Source: Acrocarpospora catenulata (GTDB taxonomy: Bacteria > Actinomycetota > Actinomycetes > Streptosporangiales > Streptosporangiaceae). From it: a stretch of DNA of 64,000 nucleotides. The stretch lies in NCBI RefSeq assembly GCF_018476525.1, contig NZ_JAHCST010000038.1, positions 1 through 64,000 of the forward strand, in the 5' to 3' direction. Position numbers and translations under genes: made by a program. The notes below the pieces were generated by a model. That model was not told the DNA's origin. It saw nothing but the letters and a program-made list of their open reading frames with translations, and did no database searches. Below, piece by piece: positions 27,346-36,002 of this stretch (within the stretch, counting starts at the first letter, position 1; the number at the start of each line of letters is the position of its first letter).

Positions 27346-30300
27346 TTACATCGCCGTCGCGGGCATGCGCTCGTTGAGCTGGGTGAGAAGGGTCCGAGCC
27401 TGCTCGTGGAAGTCGGCGACGCGGGCGAGCTTGATGTCCTCGTAGCCGCGGATCGCCTCCGGCAGGGCAGCGATCTCGGTCACGGCCTCGGCGGTGGCGG
27501 GGGTGAGCCGGGCCAGGGCCTGGCTCATCAGGTCGCGGTACTCGGTGATCAGGGCCCGTTCGACCCGCCGTACCTTCGCGTAGCCGAACACGTCGAGCGC
27601 GGTGCCCCGCAGCCCGCGGGCGGCGCGCAGCCCCCGGAACAGCAGCCCCGCCGAACGGCGCAGCCTGATCTTGCGCCGCATGCCCAGGGCCCGCAGCACC
27701 GGCGGGTGCAACAGGACCGACACCACGGCGCCGGGACCGAACTCGCGCTCGCGCCGCGCCTGCTCCGCCGGGTCCAGGTGCAGCCGGGCGACCTCGTACT
27801 CGTCCTTGTACGCCATGAGCTTGTGCAGCCCACGGGCGTACGCGAGCCCGACACGCGCGCCCGCCGCCTCCCCGGCGTTCTCGACGGCGAGCGCGGCCAC
27901 CCGCCGCACATCCTCGGCATACGTCTGGGCGTAGGCCGCGTTCTGGTAACCGGTCAGGTCGGCCACCCGCACGGCCAGCGCCTCCTCCAGCGACTCAGAA
28001 CCGGCCGCTTCCACCGGCGCAGCCGACGGATAGGCGGCCCGGAACACGGCCTCGCGGTCCAGTACGGCCGCGCGCCCCCAGCGGAAGGCCGCCAGGTTCT
28101 GTTCGACCGCGGCCCCGTTGAGCCGGATCGCCCGCTCGATCGCCGCCGCAGAGACCGGGACGCAGCCGTGCTGGTAGGCCGCCCCGACGAGCAGCAGGTT
28201 GGCGGGCATGTGGTCGCCGAACAACGCCTCGGACAGGCCGCCCGTGTCGAGGTAGAGGTTGCCGGCCCGGTCGGTGGCCGACTCGATGCGGGCGAGCGCG
28301 TCGTCGGGCGTGCCGGGTACGGCGACGCGCCCCGTGACCATGGCGGCGGTGGGCACGACGGCGGTGTTCACCACGGCGACGGTACGCTCCGGCGAGGCGG
28401 TCGCGAGGTTGCCGTCGGCGGCGGCGCCGAGCAGGTCGAAGCCGATCAGCACGTCGGCCGTGCCGCGCGTCGCGCGGATGGAGCCGATGATCGGCCACGG
28501 GGAGACGCGGACGTCGCTGACCACGGGCCCGCCCTTCTGCGCCAGGCCGGTCTGCTCGAGACCGGCCGCGTGCAGGCCGTCGAGGTGCGCCGCCATCTGC
28601 AGGATCTGCGAGACCGTGACGACGCCGGTGCCGCCGATGCCGGGCATGCGCAGCAGCACCGCCCGATCCGGGAAGCGCATGACCGGCTCGGTCAGTTCCA
28701 CCGTGAGTTCCGGCACCGTACGCGGGCGGCGGGCGCGGGGCTCCACGAGCAGGAACGACGGGCAGTCGCCCTTGAGGCAGCTCAGGTCGGAGTTGCAGGA
28801 CGCCTGGTGGATGCGGGTCTTGCGGCCGAACTCGGTCTCCACCGGCTGCACCGACAGGCAGGTGGAGACATCGCCGCAGTCGCCGCAGCCCTCGCACACC
28901 CGCTCGTTGATCACGATCTTGGCCCGCGGCGTGGGGAGGGTGCCGCGCTTGCGCAGCCGGCGTTCCTCGGCCGCGCACCGGTCGTCGTGGATCAGCACCG
29001 TGACCCCGTCGATTCCGGCCAGTTCCCGCTCCACGTCCGGCAGGTCGTCGCGGTGCCGTACCGACGCGATCGGCGCGAGCCGCACGCCGCGGTAGCCGTC
29101 CGGCTCGGGTGTGGTGACCACGATCCGGCGGACTCCCTCGGCGGCCAGCGACCGGGTCAGCGTGGGGACGTCGAGCCGGCCTTCGGCGCGCTGGCCGCCG
29201 GTCATCGCCACAGCGTCGTTGTAGAGGAGCTTGTAGGTCATGGTGACCCCGGCCGCGACGGCGGCCCGGATCGCCAGCGAGCCGGAGTGGTGGAAGGTGC
29301 CGTCGCCGAGGTTCTGCACGAAGTGCCGGTCCTGGGTGAAGGGGGCCAGGCCGAACCACTGGGCCCCCTCGCCGCCCATCTGGGTGATGCCGATCTGGGC
29401 GCCCCTGCCCTTGCCGTCCAGGGCGATCATGGCGTGGCAGCCGATCCCCGCGCCGACGAGCGTGGTGTCGGCGGTGCGGGTGGAGGCGTTGTGCGGGCAG
29501 CCCGAGCAGAAGAACGGCGTACGCGCGGCGACCACCGGGAGCTGGCGGCGCGGCTGGGGAGCCGGCGTCAGGACGGCCGCCGTCCGGGGCAGCCGGTCCG
29601 GGTCGACGCAGGCGGCCAGCGCCTTGGCCACGTCCGCGGCGCCGAGCGTGCCCCTGGCGGTCAGCAGGTCACGGCCGATCACGTCGGGGGACCAGGGGCT
29701 CCCGTACAGCGCCTGCTTGAGCTGGCCTTCCAGGAAGGGCGTCTTGTCCTCCACCACGAGCACCGTGTCGAGACCCGCGCTCATGGTCGCCAGGTCCTTG
29801 TGGTCGAGGGGGTACGGCATGGCGAGCCGGATCAGCCGGAGTCCGAGGTGGTCCATCGCAGCCTTGTCCACGCCGAGGTCGGCCAGCGCCCGCCGGACCA
29901 CGGCGTAGCCGGCGCCGGAGGCGAGGATGCCCAGCTTGGCCTGCCGCGCCTCGAACATCACCCGGTTGAGCCCGTGGGCGCGCGCGTACTCGCGGGCGAG
30001 GCCGAGCCTGCGGGTGAGCATGTCGTGCTCGGCGTCCAGGGAAGCGGCGCCGACCAGGGTGGGCGGTTTGCCGCGGTTGGCCCTGGCCGGTGGCGGGAGG
30101 TCCGGCCGTACCGCGCCGAGGTCGACGGTGGCGGACGCGTCGGCGACGTCGGCGAGGATCTTCAGACCGGTCCACAGGCCGGTGGCGCGCGACAGCGCCA
30201 CCGCGTGCAGTCCGAACTCGATGATCTCCCCGACCGAGCCCGGCGCCAGCAGCGGCATGGACAGGCTCTGGCACATCGGTTCGCAGGAACTGGGCACGGT

Positions 30301-30759
30301 GGAGGATTTACTCTCCGGGTCGTCCCCGATCCAGGCCACCGCTCCGCCGAGCGGCGAGGTGCCCATGACGTTGCCGTGCCGGATGGCGTCGGCGGCCCGG
30401 TCCAGACCCGGGTTCTTGCCGTACCAGAAGCCGGTCACCCCGTCGTGCCGGCGGCCGGGGACCTGGTCAAGCAGCTGCGTGCCGGCCACGGCCGTGGCGG
30501 CCAGTTCCTCGTTGAGCCCCGGACGGAACACCACCCCCGCGGGTTCGAGGAACTTCCTGGCCCGTCCCATCTCCAGGTCGAGGCCGCCGAGGGGGGAGCC
30601 CTGGTAGCCGGAGACGAAGACCCGCGTGTTCAGGCCGCGCTCACGATCCAGGCGACGCTGTTCGAGCGTCAGGCGGACCAGCGCCTGAACGCCCGAGATC
30701 AGCACTGTCCCGTCCGCTGCCGCGTACTTGTCGTCGAGCGACACCTGAAGGGGAGTCAT
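27346..30759 (-). CDS. Indolepyruvate ferredoxin oxidoreductase, fused alpha-beta form
   Basis: A 1137-residue 2-oxoacid:ferredoxin oxidoreductase that decarboxylates aryl- or branched-chain 2-oxoacids to acyl-CoA. The N-terminal TPP-enzyme part holds VFVSGYQGSPLGGLDLEM and GVTGFWYGKNPGLDRAADA; a middle C-terminal TPP core has GGEGAQWFGL. A ferredoxin-like part follows with cysteines in CEGCGDCGDVSTC and SCLKGDCPSF, and the gamma domain has GIGGTGVVTVSQIL. ATG 30759 has AGGAG seven bases upstream; an earlier in-frame start at 30858 encodes unrelated residues. It is divergent from an Lrp/AsnC regulator, which very likely controls it in response to an amino acid. Confidence 0.93.
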   Translation of the reverse strand: MTPLQVSLDDKYAAADGTVLISGVQALVRLTLEQRRLDRERGLNTRVFVSGYQGSPLGGLDLEMGRARKFLEPAGVVFRPGLNEELAATAVAGTQLLDQVPGRRHDGVTGFWYGKNPGLDRAADAIRHGNVMGTSPLGGAVAWIGDDPESKSSTVPSSCEPMCQSLSMPLLAPGSVGEIIEFGLHAVALSRATGLWTGLKILADVADASATVDLGAVRPDLPPPARANRGKPPTLVGAASLDAEHDMLTRRLGLAREYARAHGLNRVMFEARQAKLGILASGAGYAVVRRALADLGVDKAAMDHLGLRLIRLAMPYPLDHKDLATMSAGLDTVLVVEDKTPFLEGQLKQALYGSPWSPDVIGRDLLTARGTLGAADVAKALAACVDPDRLPRTAAVLTPAPQPRRQLPVVAARTPFFCSGCPHNASTRTADTTLVGAGIGCHAMIALDGKGRGAQIGITQMGGEGAQWFGLAPFTQDRHFVQNLGDGTFHHSGSLAIRAAVAAGVTMTYKLLYNDAVAMTGGQRAEGRLDVPTLTRSLAAEGVRRIVVTTPEPDGYRGVRLAPIASVRHRDDLPDVERELAGIDGVTVLIHDDRCAAEERRLRKRGTLPTPRAKIVINERVCEGCGDCGDVSTCLSVQPVETEFGRKTRIHQASCNSDLSCLKGDCPSFLLVEPRARRPRTVPELTVELTEPVMRFPDRAVLLRMPGIGGTGVVTVSQILQMAAHLDGLHAAGLEQTGLAQKGGPVVSDVRVSPWPIIGSIRATRGTADVLIGFDLLGAAADGNLATASPERTVAVVNTAVVPTAAMVTGRVAVPGTPDDALARIESATDRAGNLYLDTGGLSEALFGDHMPANLLLVGAAYQHGCVPVSAAAIERAIRLNGAAVEQNLAAFRWGRAAVLDREAVFRAAYPSAAPVEAAGSESLEEALAVRVADLTGYQNAAYAQTYAEDVRRVAALAVENAGEAAGARVGLAYARGLHKLMAYKDEYEVARLHLDPAEQARREREFGPGAVVSVLLHPPVLRALGMRRKIRLRRSAGLLFRGLRAARGLRGTALDVFGYAKVRRVERALITEYRDLMSQALARLTPATAEAVTEIAALPEAIRGYEDIKLARVADFHEQARTLLTQLNERMPATAM

Positions 30760-30916
30760 GCTCACGCTCCTGGGGGGTGGTACGTGTAAGGACCCCAGCA
30801 CAGCAACGCAATATGGACATACGCAAGTATCTGGCCACAAGATGCACACAAGACGCAAAAATCTCTACATTGACTCCAGAGTGGGCTCTTCTTCTTTGCG
30901 CAGAGGACGGAACATC

Positions 30917-31384
30917 GTGCCAGATGTGGATGACATCGACCATCGGCTGCTGAGTTTGCTGCGCGAGGACGGGCGCCGGACCTTCTCCGAGATGGCGGCC
31001 GAGGTCGGCCTGTCGGTGGCCGCCGTCAAACGGCGGGTGGACCGGCTCCGCGAGATCGGCGTGATCACCGGCTTCACCGTGCAGGTCGACTACGCCAAAC
31101 TCGGCTGGGGCATCGAGGCCTTCACCGAGCTGCGCTACGCCGGGACCACGCCGGTCAGCAGGATCGTCCGTACCGCGACCGGCGTCCCCGAGGTGCAGGC
31201 GGTGTTCACCATCGCCGGTGACCAGGACTCCCTCATCCACATCCGCGTCCGCGACCTCGGACACCTCCAGCAGGTCGTCGACCGCCTGCGCCGCACCGGC
31301 GAGGTCACCGGCACCAAGACCCTGCTGGTACTCGGCTCCTGGAAACGCGACGCCGCCGGACCCCCGCTACCGGGGGGCGTTTGA
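30917..31384 (+). CDS. Lrp/AsnC-family transcriptional regulator
   Basis: A 155-residue regulator. The N-terminal HTH (DDIDHRLLSLLREDGRRTFS, then AAEVGLSVAAVKRRVDRL) precedes the ligand-binding RAM domain (EVQAVFTIAGDQDSLIHIRV). GTG 30917 follows AGAGGACGG. It faces the indolepyruvate oxidoreductase gene across 157 bases that include AT-rich stretches suited to an Lrp operator. An amino acid or its 2-oxoacid is the probable effector. Confidence 0.93.
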   Translation: MPDVDDIDHRLLSLLREDGRRTFSEMAAEVGLSVAAVKRRVDRLREIGVITGFTVQVDYAKLGWGIEAFTELRYAGTTPVSRIVRTATGVPEVQAVFTIAGDQDSLIHIRVRDLGHLQQVVDRLRRTGEVTGTKTLLVLGSWKRDAAGPPLPGGV

Positions 31385-31451
31385 GCATTGATGTGACTGG
31401 TGTGAAGGTCAGATTGGTAGCGGGCCGGTGACGTGCGATGATGGCGGCGCA

Positions 31452-31997
31452 ATGTCAGCCACGATGCTGCTGAGAGTCGTCCGGGCCGCCGCCTTCGCCG
31501 TGGTCTCGGTCGTACTCGGCATCGGGGCGCACGTTTTCGCTGGTGGGGGCGTTTCCGCGGGCACTGTGGTGATCGCCCTGGTCGCGGTCTTCCTGTTCGC
31601 CGGTGTGCTGGCGGGGCGGGAACGATCCAAAGCGGTGATTTTCCCGGCGTTGGCGGCATCCCAGGCGGGGCTGCACGTGCTCTTCTCGTACGGGCACGGC
31701 GTGGAGCCGCTCGCGGCTCAGCACCATGCGCATTCGGGGCTGGGCATGCTGGTGGCGCACGTGTGGGCGGCCGGGATGACCGCGCTGTGGCTGGCGCGCG
31801 GCGAGGCCTTCGTGTGGGCGCTGCTGCGACGGCTGGAGAGCCGGTTGCGGCCCCTGGCCGTGGCGGTCGCCGATCCGGCGGACACCTCCAGCGTGCCGCC
31901 CATGGTGGAGCGGATCACGATCCCGCGTCCCGTCATGCTCGGCCATGAGGTGGGTCGGCGCGGCCCGCCGCCTTCTGTGAGCACCGTTACGGCCTGA
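31452..31997 (+). CDS. Integral membrane protein, copper-gene associated
   Basis: A 181-residue protein with four hydrophobic segments (for example AFAVVSVVLGIGAHVFAGG and TVVIALVAVFLFAGVLAG) and a His-rich loop, YGHGVEPLAAQHHAHSG, between segments 3 and 4, ending in a soluble Pro-rich tail. I recognise no enzyme motif. It lies 89 bases before a PCu(A)C copper chaperone and a Dyp peroxidase on the same strand, so a role in copper handling is likely. ATG 31452 is chosen over an upstream in-frame GTG at 31428; neither has a strong ribosome site. Confidence 0.7.
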   Translation: MSATMLLRVVRAAAFAVVSVVLGIGAHVFAGGGVSAGTVVIALVAVFLFAGVLAGRERSKAVIFPALAASQAGLHVLFSYGHGVEPLAAQHHAHSGLGMLVAHVWAAGMTALWLARGEAFVWALLRRLESRLRPLAVAVADPADTSSVPPMVERITIPRPVMLGHEVGRRGPPPSVSTVTA

Positions 31998-32086
31998 CCT
32001 TCTCAGGCCCACCAACCCCTGGATCAGGGGCGTTTCGGCGTGCGAACGCCGCCGAGTTCATCAGTGCTTGTCAGAAGGGCATTTCC

Positions 32087-32635
32087 ATGTCAACGCGCCA
32101 TGCCTTCGCATCACTCGCGCTGGCCGCCGTCGCGGCGGCCTCCGCCTGCGGCTCGCATGGAGCCGCATCATCCGTCGCCGCCGCGGTGACGGGTCCGATA
32201 GCTCCGGTGACCTCCTCGTCCACGGCGACGGCCACCGCGCTCACCATCACCGACCCCTGGGTCAAGACCACCAAGGAGGGGATGACCGCCGCGTTCGGCA
32301 CCCTGGTCAACCACTCCGGCACCGACATCGTCGTGGTGTCGGCGAGCACGCCGTTCGCGCCCAAGGCGGAACTTCACGAAGTCGTGAACTCGGGCGGCAA
32401 GACCGTCATGCAGCCCAAGAAGGGCGGCTTCCTGGTCCCCGCCCACGGCACCCACGTGCTGAAGCCCGGCGGTGACCACATCATGCTCATGGGCGTCACG
32501 AAAGAGGTGAAGCCGGGGGCGGAGATCCCGTTCACGCTCACCCTCAAGGACGGAAGCACGTTCAAGTTCAACGCTGTCGGCAAGCCCTACGCGGGCGCCA
32601 AGGAGAACTACCAGCCGGGCGGCTCGCATGGTTGA
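32087..32635 (+). CDS. PCu(A)C-type copper chaperone lipoprotein
   Basis: A 182-residue lipoprotein (signal ending AAASAC) that binds Cu(I) outside the membrane and passes it to cuproenzymes such as cytochrome oxidase. The family's H..M..H.M set is visible: LHEVVNSGGKTVMQPKKGG supplies a histidine and a methionine, and GGDHIMLMG the H-x-M pair. ATG 32087 follows GAAGGGC. Its stop overlaps the Dyp peroxidase start by eight bases, so the two are translated together. Confidence 0.92.
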   Translation: MSTRHAFASLALAAVAAASACGSHGAASSVAAAVTGPIAPVTSSSTATATALTITDPWVKTTKEGMTAAFGTLVNHSGTDIVVVSASTPFAPKAELHEVVNSGGKTVMQPKKGGFLVPAHGTHVLKPGGDHIMLMGVTKEVKPGAEIPFTLTLKDGSTFKFNAVGKPYAGAKENYQPGGSHG

Positions 32636-33833
32636 ACCGACCCCACCTCCGGCGCCGCGGTTCTCCCGGCGAGGGCTCATCAGGGGAGGGGCCCTCGCCC
32701 TCGGCGCGGCAGGCATCGGGATGGCGGGCGCCGGGGTGGCGCTCACCCAACCGCAGGACAGGACCGCCTCGACGGCGGCTGCGACGGGCGCCACCACCGA
32801 GCCCTTCCACGGGCCGCGCCAGGCCGGCGTGGCCACCCCCGCCCAGGCGCACGCGGTCTTCCTCGGGCTGGACCTGCGCGCCGGCGTCGACCGGGACGGC
32901 GTGACGCGGCTGCTGCGGCTGCTCACCGACGACGCCCGCCGTCTCACCCAGGGCAGGGCCGCCCTGGCCGACACCGAGCCGGAGCTGGCGGCGCTGCCCG
33001 CCCGGCTCACCGTGACCTTCGGCTTCGGCCCCGGCCTGTTCCAGGCGGCGGGCCTGGCCGCCCCGCCGTCCGTCGCGCCGCTGCCCGCCTTCTCCATCGA
33101 CAAACTCCAGGACCGCTGGAGCGGCGGCGACCTGCTCGTCCAGATCTGCGCCGACGACCCCCTGACGGTCAGCCACACGCTACGCATGATCGTCAAGGAC
33201 GCCCGCGCGTTCGCCACCGTCCGGTGGACCCAGCGGGGCTTCCGCCGCGCCGCCCAGACCGAGGAGCCCGGCCGCACCCAGCGCAACCTGATGGGCCAGC
33301 TCGACGGCACCGTGAATCCGCTCCCCGGCACCGCCGAGTTCGACCGCGCCGTCTGGAACAGCCACGGCACCACCCTGGTCCTGCGCCGGATCCACACCGA
33401 CCTGGAGACCTGGGACGCCGCCGACCCCACCGCCAAGGAGTTCACCATCGGCAGGCGGCTGTCGGACGGCGCGCCGCTGACCGGTTCCCGCGAGCACGAC
33501 GAACCGGACTTCCAACGGCTCACCCCGGCCGGGTTCCCCGTCATCTCGGAGTACGCCCACATCCGCCGCGCCCGCGTCGAGGACCCGGCCTCGCGGATCC
33601 TGCGCCGCCCCTACAACTACGACGACGGCCTCACCGCCGACGGCGTCCCCGACACGGGCCTGCTGTTCGCCTCCTACCAGGCCGACATCGCCCGCCAGTT
33701 CGTCCCGATGCAACAACGCCTGGCCGAAGCCGACCTGCTCAACGAGTGGACGACCCCGATCGGCTCGGCCGTGTTCCTGATCCCGCCGGGCTGCGGCCCT
33801 GATGGCTGGATCGGCGAGACGATCCTGACCTGA
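32628..33833 (+). CDS. Tat-exported Dyp-type heme peroxidase (EfeB-like)
   Basis: A 401-residue peroxidase of the dye-decolourising family. The N-terminus has the twin-arginine motif SRRGLIRGG followed by a hydrophobic core, so the folded protein is exported with its heme. The GxxDG catalytic motif appears as GQLDGTVN, the probable proximal heme histidine is in SEYAHIRRAR, and LRRPYNYDDG lies near the end. Family members oxidise dyes, porphyrins or lignin-like compounds, and EfeB homologues serve iron uptake. No EfeU or EfeO gene is next to it; it is coupled instead to a copper chaperone. Confidence 0.93.
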   Translation: MVEPTPPPAPRFSRRGLIRGGALALGAAGIGMAGAGVALTQPQDRTASTAAATGATTEPFHGPRQAGVATPAQAHAVFLGLDLRAGVDRDGVTRLLRLLTDDARRLTQGRAALADTEPELAALPARLTVTFGFGPGLFQAAGLAAPPSVAPLPAFSIDKLQDRWSGGDLLVQICADDPLTVSHTLRMIVKDARAFATVRWTQRGFRRAAQTEEPGRTQRNLMGQLDGTVNPLPGTAEFDRAVWNSHGTTLVLRRIHTDLETWDAADPTAKEFTIGRRLSDGAPLTGSREHDEPDFQRLTPAGFPVISEYAHIRRARVEDPASRILRRPYNYDDGLTADGVPDTGLLFASYQADIARQFVPMQQRLAEADLLNEWTTPIGSAVFLIPPGCGPDGWIGETILT

Positions 33834-33888
33834 AGGATGACGGCTTTCGTTCCCGCTCACCGCGGGCCCCGGCTCTCTGGAGGGAGGC

Positions 33889-34458
33889 TCAGCCGGTGGG
33901 CGCGCCCACCGCGAAGACCGTCATCAGCTGGGCCAGCGTCCGGTAGTAGCCGACCAGCACGGTCAGGTCGATCAACTGCCGGTCGGTGAGCACCTGCGAG
34001 GCCGCCGCGAACTCCGCGTCGGTGACCGTGGCCGAGGTCAGCAAGGTCGCGACGAAGGTGGCGGCGGCGTTCTCGGCCGGGTCGGGGGAGTGGAAGGCGC
34101 CGAGCGAGAGCGCGGTCAGCTCGGGGCCGGTGAGTCCGGCCGCCCGGCCGACCCGCTCGTGCGCCCACCACTCGAAGGTGCTCCCCGTGGCGTGCGCCGT
34201 CTGCAGGATGGCGATCTCCCGGATCCGGGGAGTCAGGTCGGCGCCGAACCGGACGGCCGCGCCGAGAGCCTGCAACGCCAGGCCGACGCCCGGGGCGTGC
34301 AACATGATCCCGAACGGTCCGTGCAGCGAGCCGTCGGCGGCGGTGAGCGGAAAGTGTTGCACGCCCTTGGCCCGGTCTCCCCCCGCGATGGCCTGGTAGA
34401 CCGCGTGCTGGGCCTCGTCCAGGTCGGCGGGGGTCAGCCGGGGCAGGCGCTCGGTCAT
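33889..34458 (-). CDS. Carboxymuconolactone decarboxylase/AhpD-like protein
   Basis: A 189-residue all-helical protein of the CMD/AhpD superfamily, with TPRIREIAILQTAHATGSTF and EWWAHERVGRAAGL. The CxxC peroxidase pair of AhpD is absent, so it is more like the decarboxylase branch or a binding protein. It is the last gene of the molybdenum-hydroxylase operon, and ATG 34458 overlaps the CoxG-like gene stop as ATGA. It probably acts on a carboxylated or lactone intermediate of that pathway. Confidence 0.85.
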   Translation of the reverse strand: MTERLPRLTPADLDEAQHAVYQAIAGGDRAKGVQHFPLTAADGSLHGPFGIMLHAPGVGLALQALGAAVRFGADLTPRIREIAILQTAHATGSTFEWWAHERVGRAAGLTGPELTALSLGAFHSPDPAENAAATFVATLLTSATVTDAEFAAASQVLTDRQLIDLTVLVGYYRTLAQLMTVFAVGAPTG

Positions 34459-35075
34459 CGCCGGCGACCGAAGACGAGCCAGCCGAGCAGGAAGCCCAGC
34501 AGGACGCCCGCCGCCGCCTTGCCATACCGGTCCCGGAGCACCGGGAGGATCAGCTCGGCGGCGTTGAGGCCGCCCGCCTCCGGTTCCTGCGGCGGCGGGG
34601 GTGGGGCCGCCGCTTCCCGGGGGGTGTCGGCGGGCACCAGCTGGGTGCTCAGGTTGCTGACGAACTGGCCGATCAGGCGGTTGCTGACGTCGGCGATGGC
34701 GCCCCGGCCGAACTGGGCCATCCGGCCGGAGATGTCCAGGTCGGTGTCGATCAGCACCCGGGTCCTGGCCGGGCCGACCGGTTCCAGGCGGGCGTGGATC
34801 CGGGCGGCGGCGGTGGCCTGCCCGCGGGGGTCCTTGCCGCTGGCGGCGATCACCGCGACCCGGGCCGCGTCGTCCCGGTGGTCGAACCTGGCCGTCCCGG
34901 TGAAGTGCGCGCCGATCGGGCCGACCTTCACCCGGACGCTGCCCAGGTAGGCGTCGCCGTCCCGGCCGTCCAGCCGGGCCCCCGGCATGCAGGGCGCGAT
35001 GCGCTCCAGGTCGGTCAGGAGCGCCCAGGCCAGATCCAGGTCGGCGTCGAGTTCGAACTCGTTCTTGAGCAGCAC
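34455..35075 (-). CDS. CoxG-like SRPBCC protein with C-terminal membrane anchor
   Basis: A 206-residue protein of the CoxG family. The helix-grip fold (FELDADLDLAWALLTDLERI, PCMPGARL) spans ~1-150. A Pro-rich linker follows, and a C-terminal hydrophobic segment (AAGVLLGFLLGWLVFG) ends in RRR. CoxG in CO-oxidising bacteria recruits the dehydrogenase to the membrane, and this one should do the same for the hydroxylase encoded upstream. It starts with GTG 35075, four bases after the cyclase-family stop. Confidence 0.88.
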   Translation of the reverse strand: MLLKNEFELDADLDLAWALLTDLERIAPCMPGARLDGRDGDAYLGSVRVKVGPIGAHFTGTARFDHRDDAARVAVIAASGKDPRGQATAAARIHARLEPVGPARTRVLIDTDLDISGRMAQFGRGAIADVSNRLIGQFVSNLSTQLVPADTPREAAAPPPPPQEPEAGGLNAAELILPVLRDRYGKAAAGVLLGFLLGWLVFGRRR

Positions 35076-35079
35076 GGTG

Positions 35080-35913
35080 TCAGCCCTTCCGGCCGGCCAG
35101 GCCCTCGATGACCTCGTCGGCGCCGCAGTCGAAGAAGGCCATGATCCGGCACGGGCACGCCTCGCCGCCCTCGATCTTCCACGGGAAGGCCCCGATGATC
35201 GCGCGCTGGTTGAGCACCGTCTTCAGGTCGCCGCCGACGTTCTCGGCGTGGATGCAGCCGTCCTGGAAGGCCAGGTGGTGCATGGGGAAGATATCGGAGG
35301 TGATCTCCCGGCCGGACATGTGGTGGGTGTAGGTGTACTCGCCGAAGAACTCCCGGTAGCTCATGCCCACGTGCTCCTCGAACTTCTTCAGCAGGTCGGG
35401 GCGCATGTTGCGGATGGTGGTGTTCATCGGGTGGTCGCCGGACCCGGCGTCGATGCCCCACCAGGCGATCTCCATCTCGGCCATCCACCTGGCCAGCCGC
35501 GGGCTGCCGCCCGGGTGCATGGTGAAGTAGCGGACCAGGTCCTGCTTCTCCCGGCCCTGGTAGTAGTCGATGAACCCGGTGTGGATGATCAGGATGTCAC
35601 CCTTGCGGACCTCCACCTTGCCGGTGATGTGCTCGGGCTCGATGAGGTCCCAGTCGGACACCACGTCGGAGACGTCCACGATGGCCCCCGGGTGGATCAG
35701 CTTGGTCAGCGGCAGCGAGGCCATGTCCAGGCCGCCGTCGGTGCCGTGCATCGGGCCGTCCAGGTGGGTGCCGCTGTGCAGGGAGCTCTCGATCCGCTGC
35801 GAGACGATCTGGTTGGTCTGGAGGTTCTGGGTGTAGTACATCTTGCCGCCCGGGTAACCGACCCAGCCGGGAGTGTGGATGCCCCAGGGGTGGGTCAGGT
35901 CGACGATCCGCAT
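35080..35913 (-). CDS. Cyclase-family (kynurenine formamidase/isatin hydrolase-like) amidohydrolase
   Basis: A 277-residue metal-dependent hydrolase. The family metal motif is clear as HSGTHLDGPMH (~46-56), with KGDILIIHTGF and WWGIDAGSGDHPMN further on. Members open cyclic amides or formamides such as isatin or N-formylkynurenine. In an operon with molybdenum hydroxylases and a nitrilase, it may open an oxidised N-heterocycle. ATG 35913 has GGAGCC nearby, and an 89-base gap separates it from the large-subunit gene, so a secondary promoter is possible. Confidence 0.88.
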   Translation of the reverse strand: MRIVDLTHPWGIHTPGWVGYPGGKMYYTQNLQTNQIVSQRIESSLHSGTHLDGPMHGTDGGLDMASLPLTKLIHPGAIVDVSDVVSDWDLIEPEHITGKVEVRKGDILIIHTGFIDYYQGREKQDLVRYFTMHPGGSPRLARWMAEMEIAWWGIDAGSGDHPMNTTIRNMRPDLLKKFEEHVGMSYREFFGEYTYTHHMSGREITSDIFPMHHLAFQDGCIHAENVGGDLKTVLNQRAIIGAFPWKIEGGEACPCRIMAFFDCGADEVIEGLAGRKG

Positions 35914-36002
35914 GATGTGGCTCCGTTCAATGTGACTGATAGGTGTTCGATGGAAGTGAAATCTGATGGGCTGGTACGGCCGTTGACCGGGGTCACCGGG
36001 GG

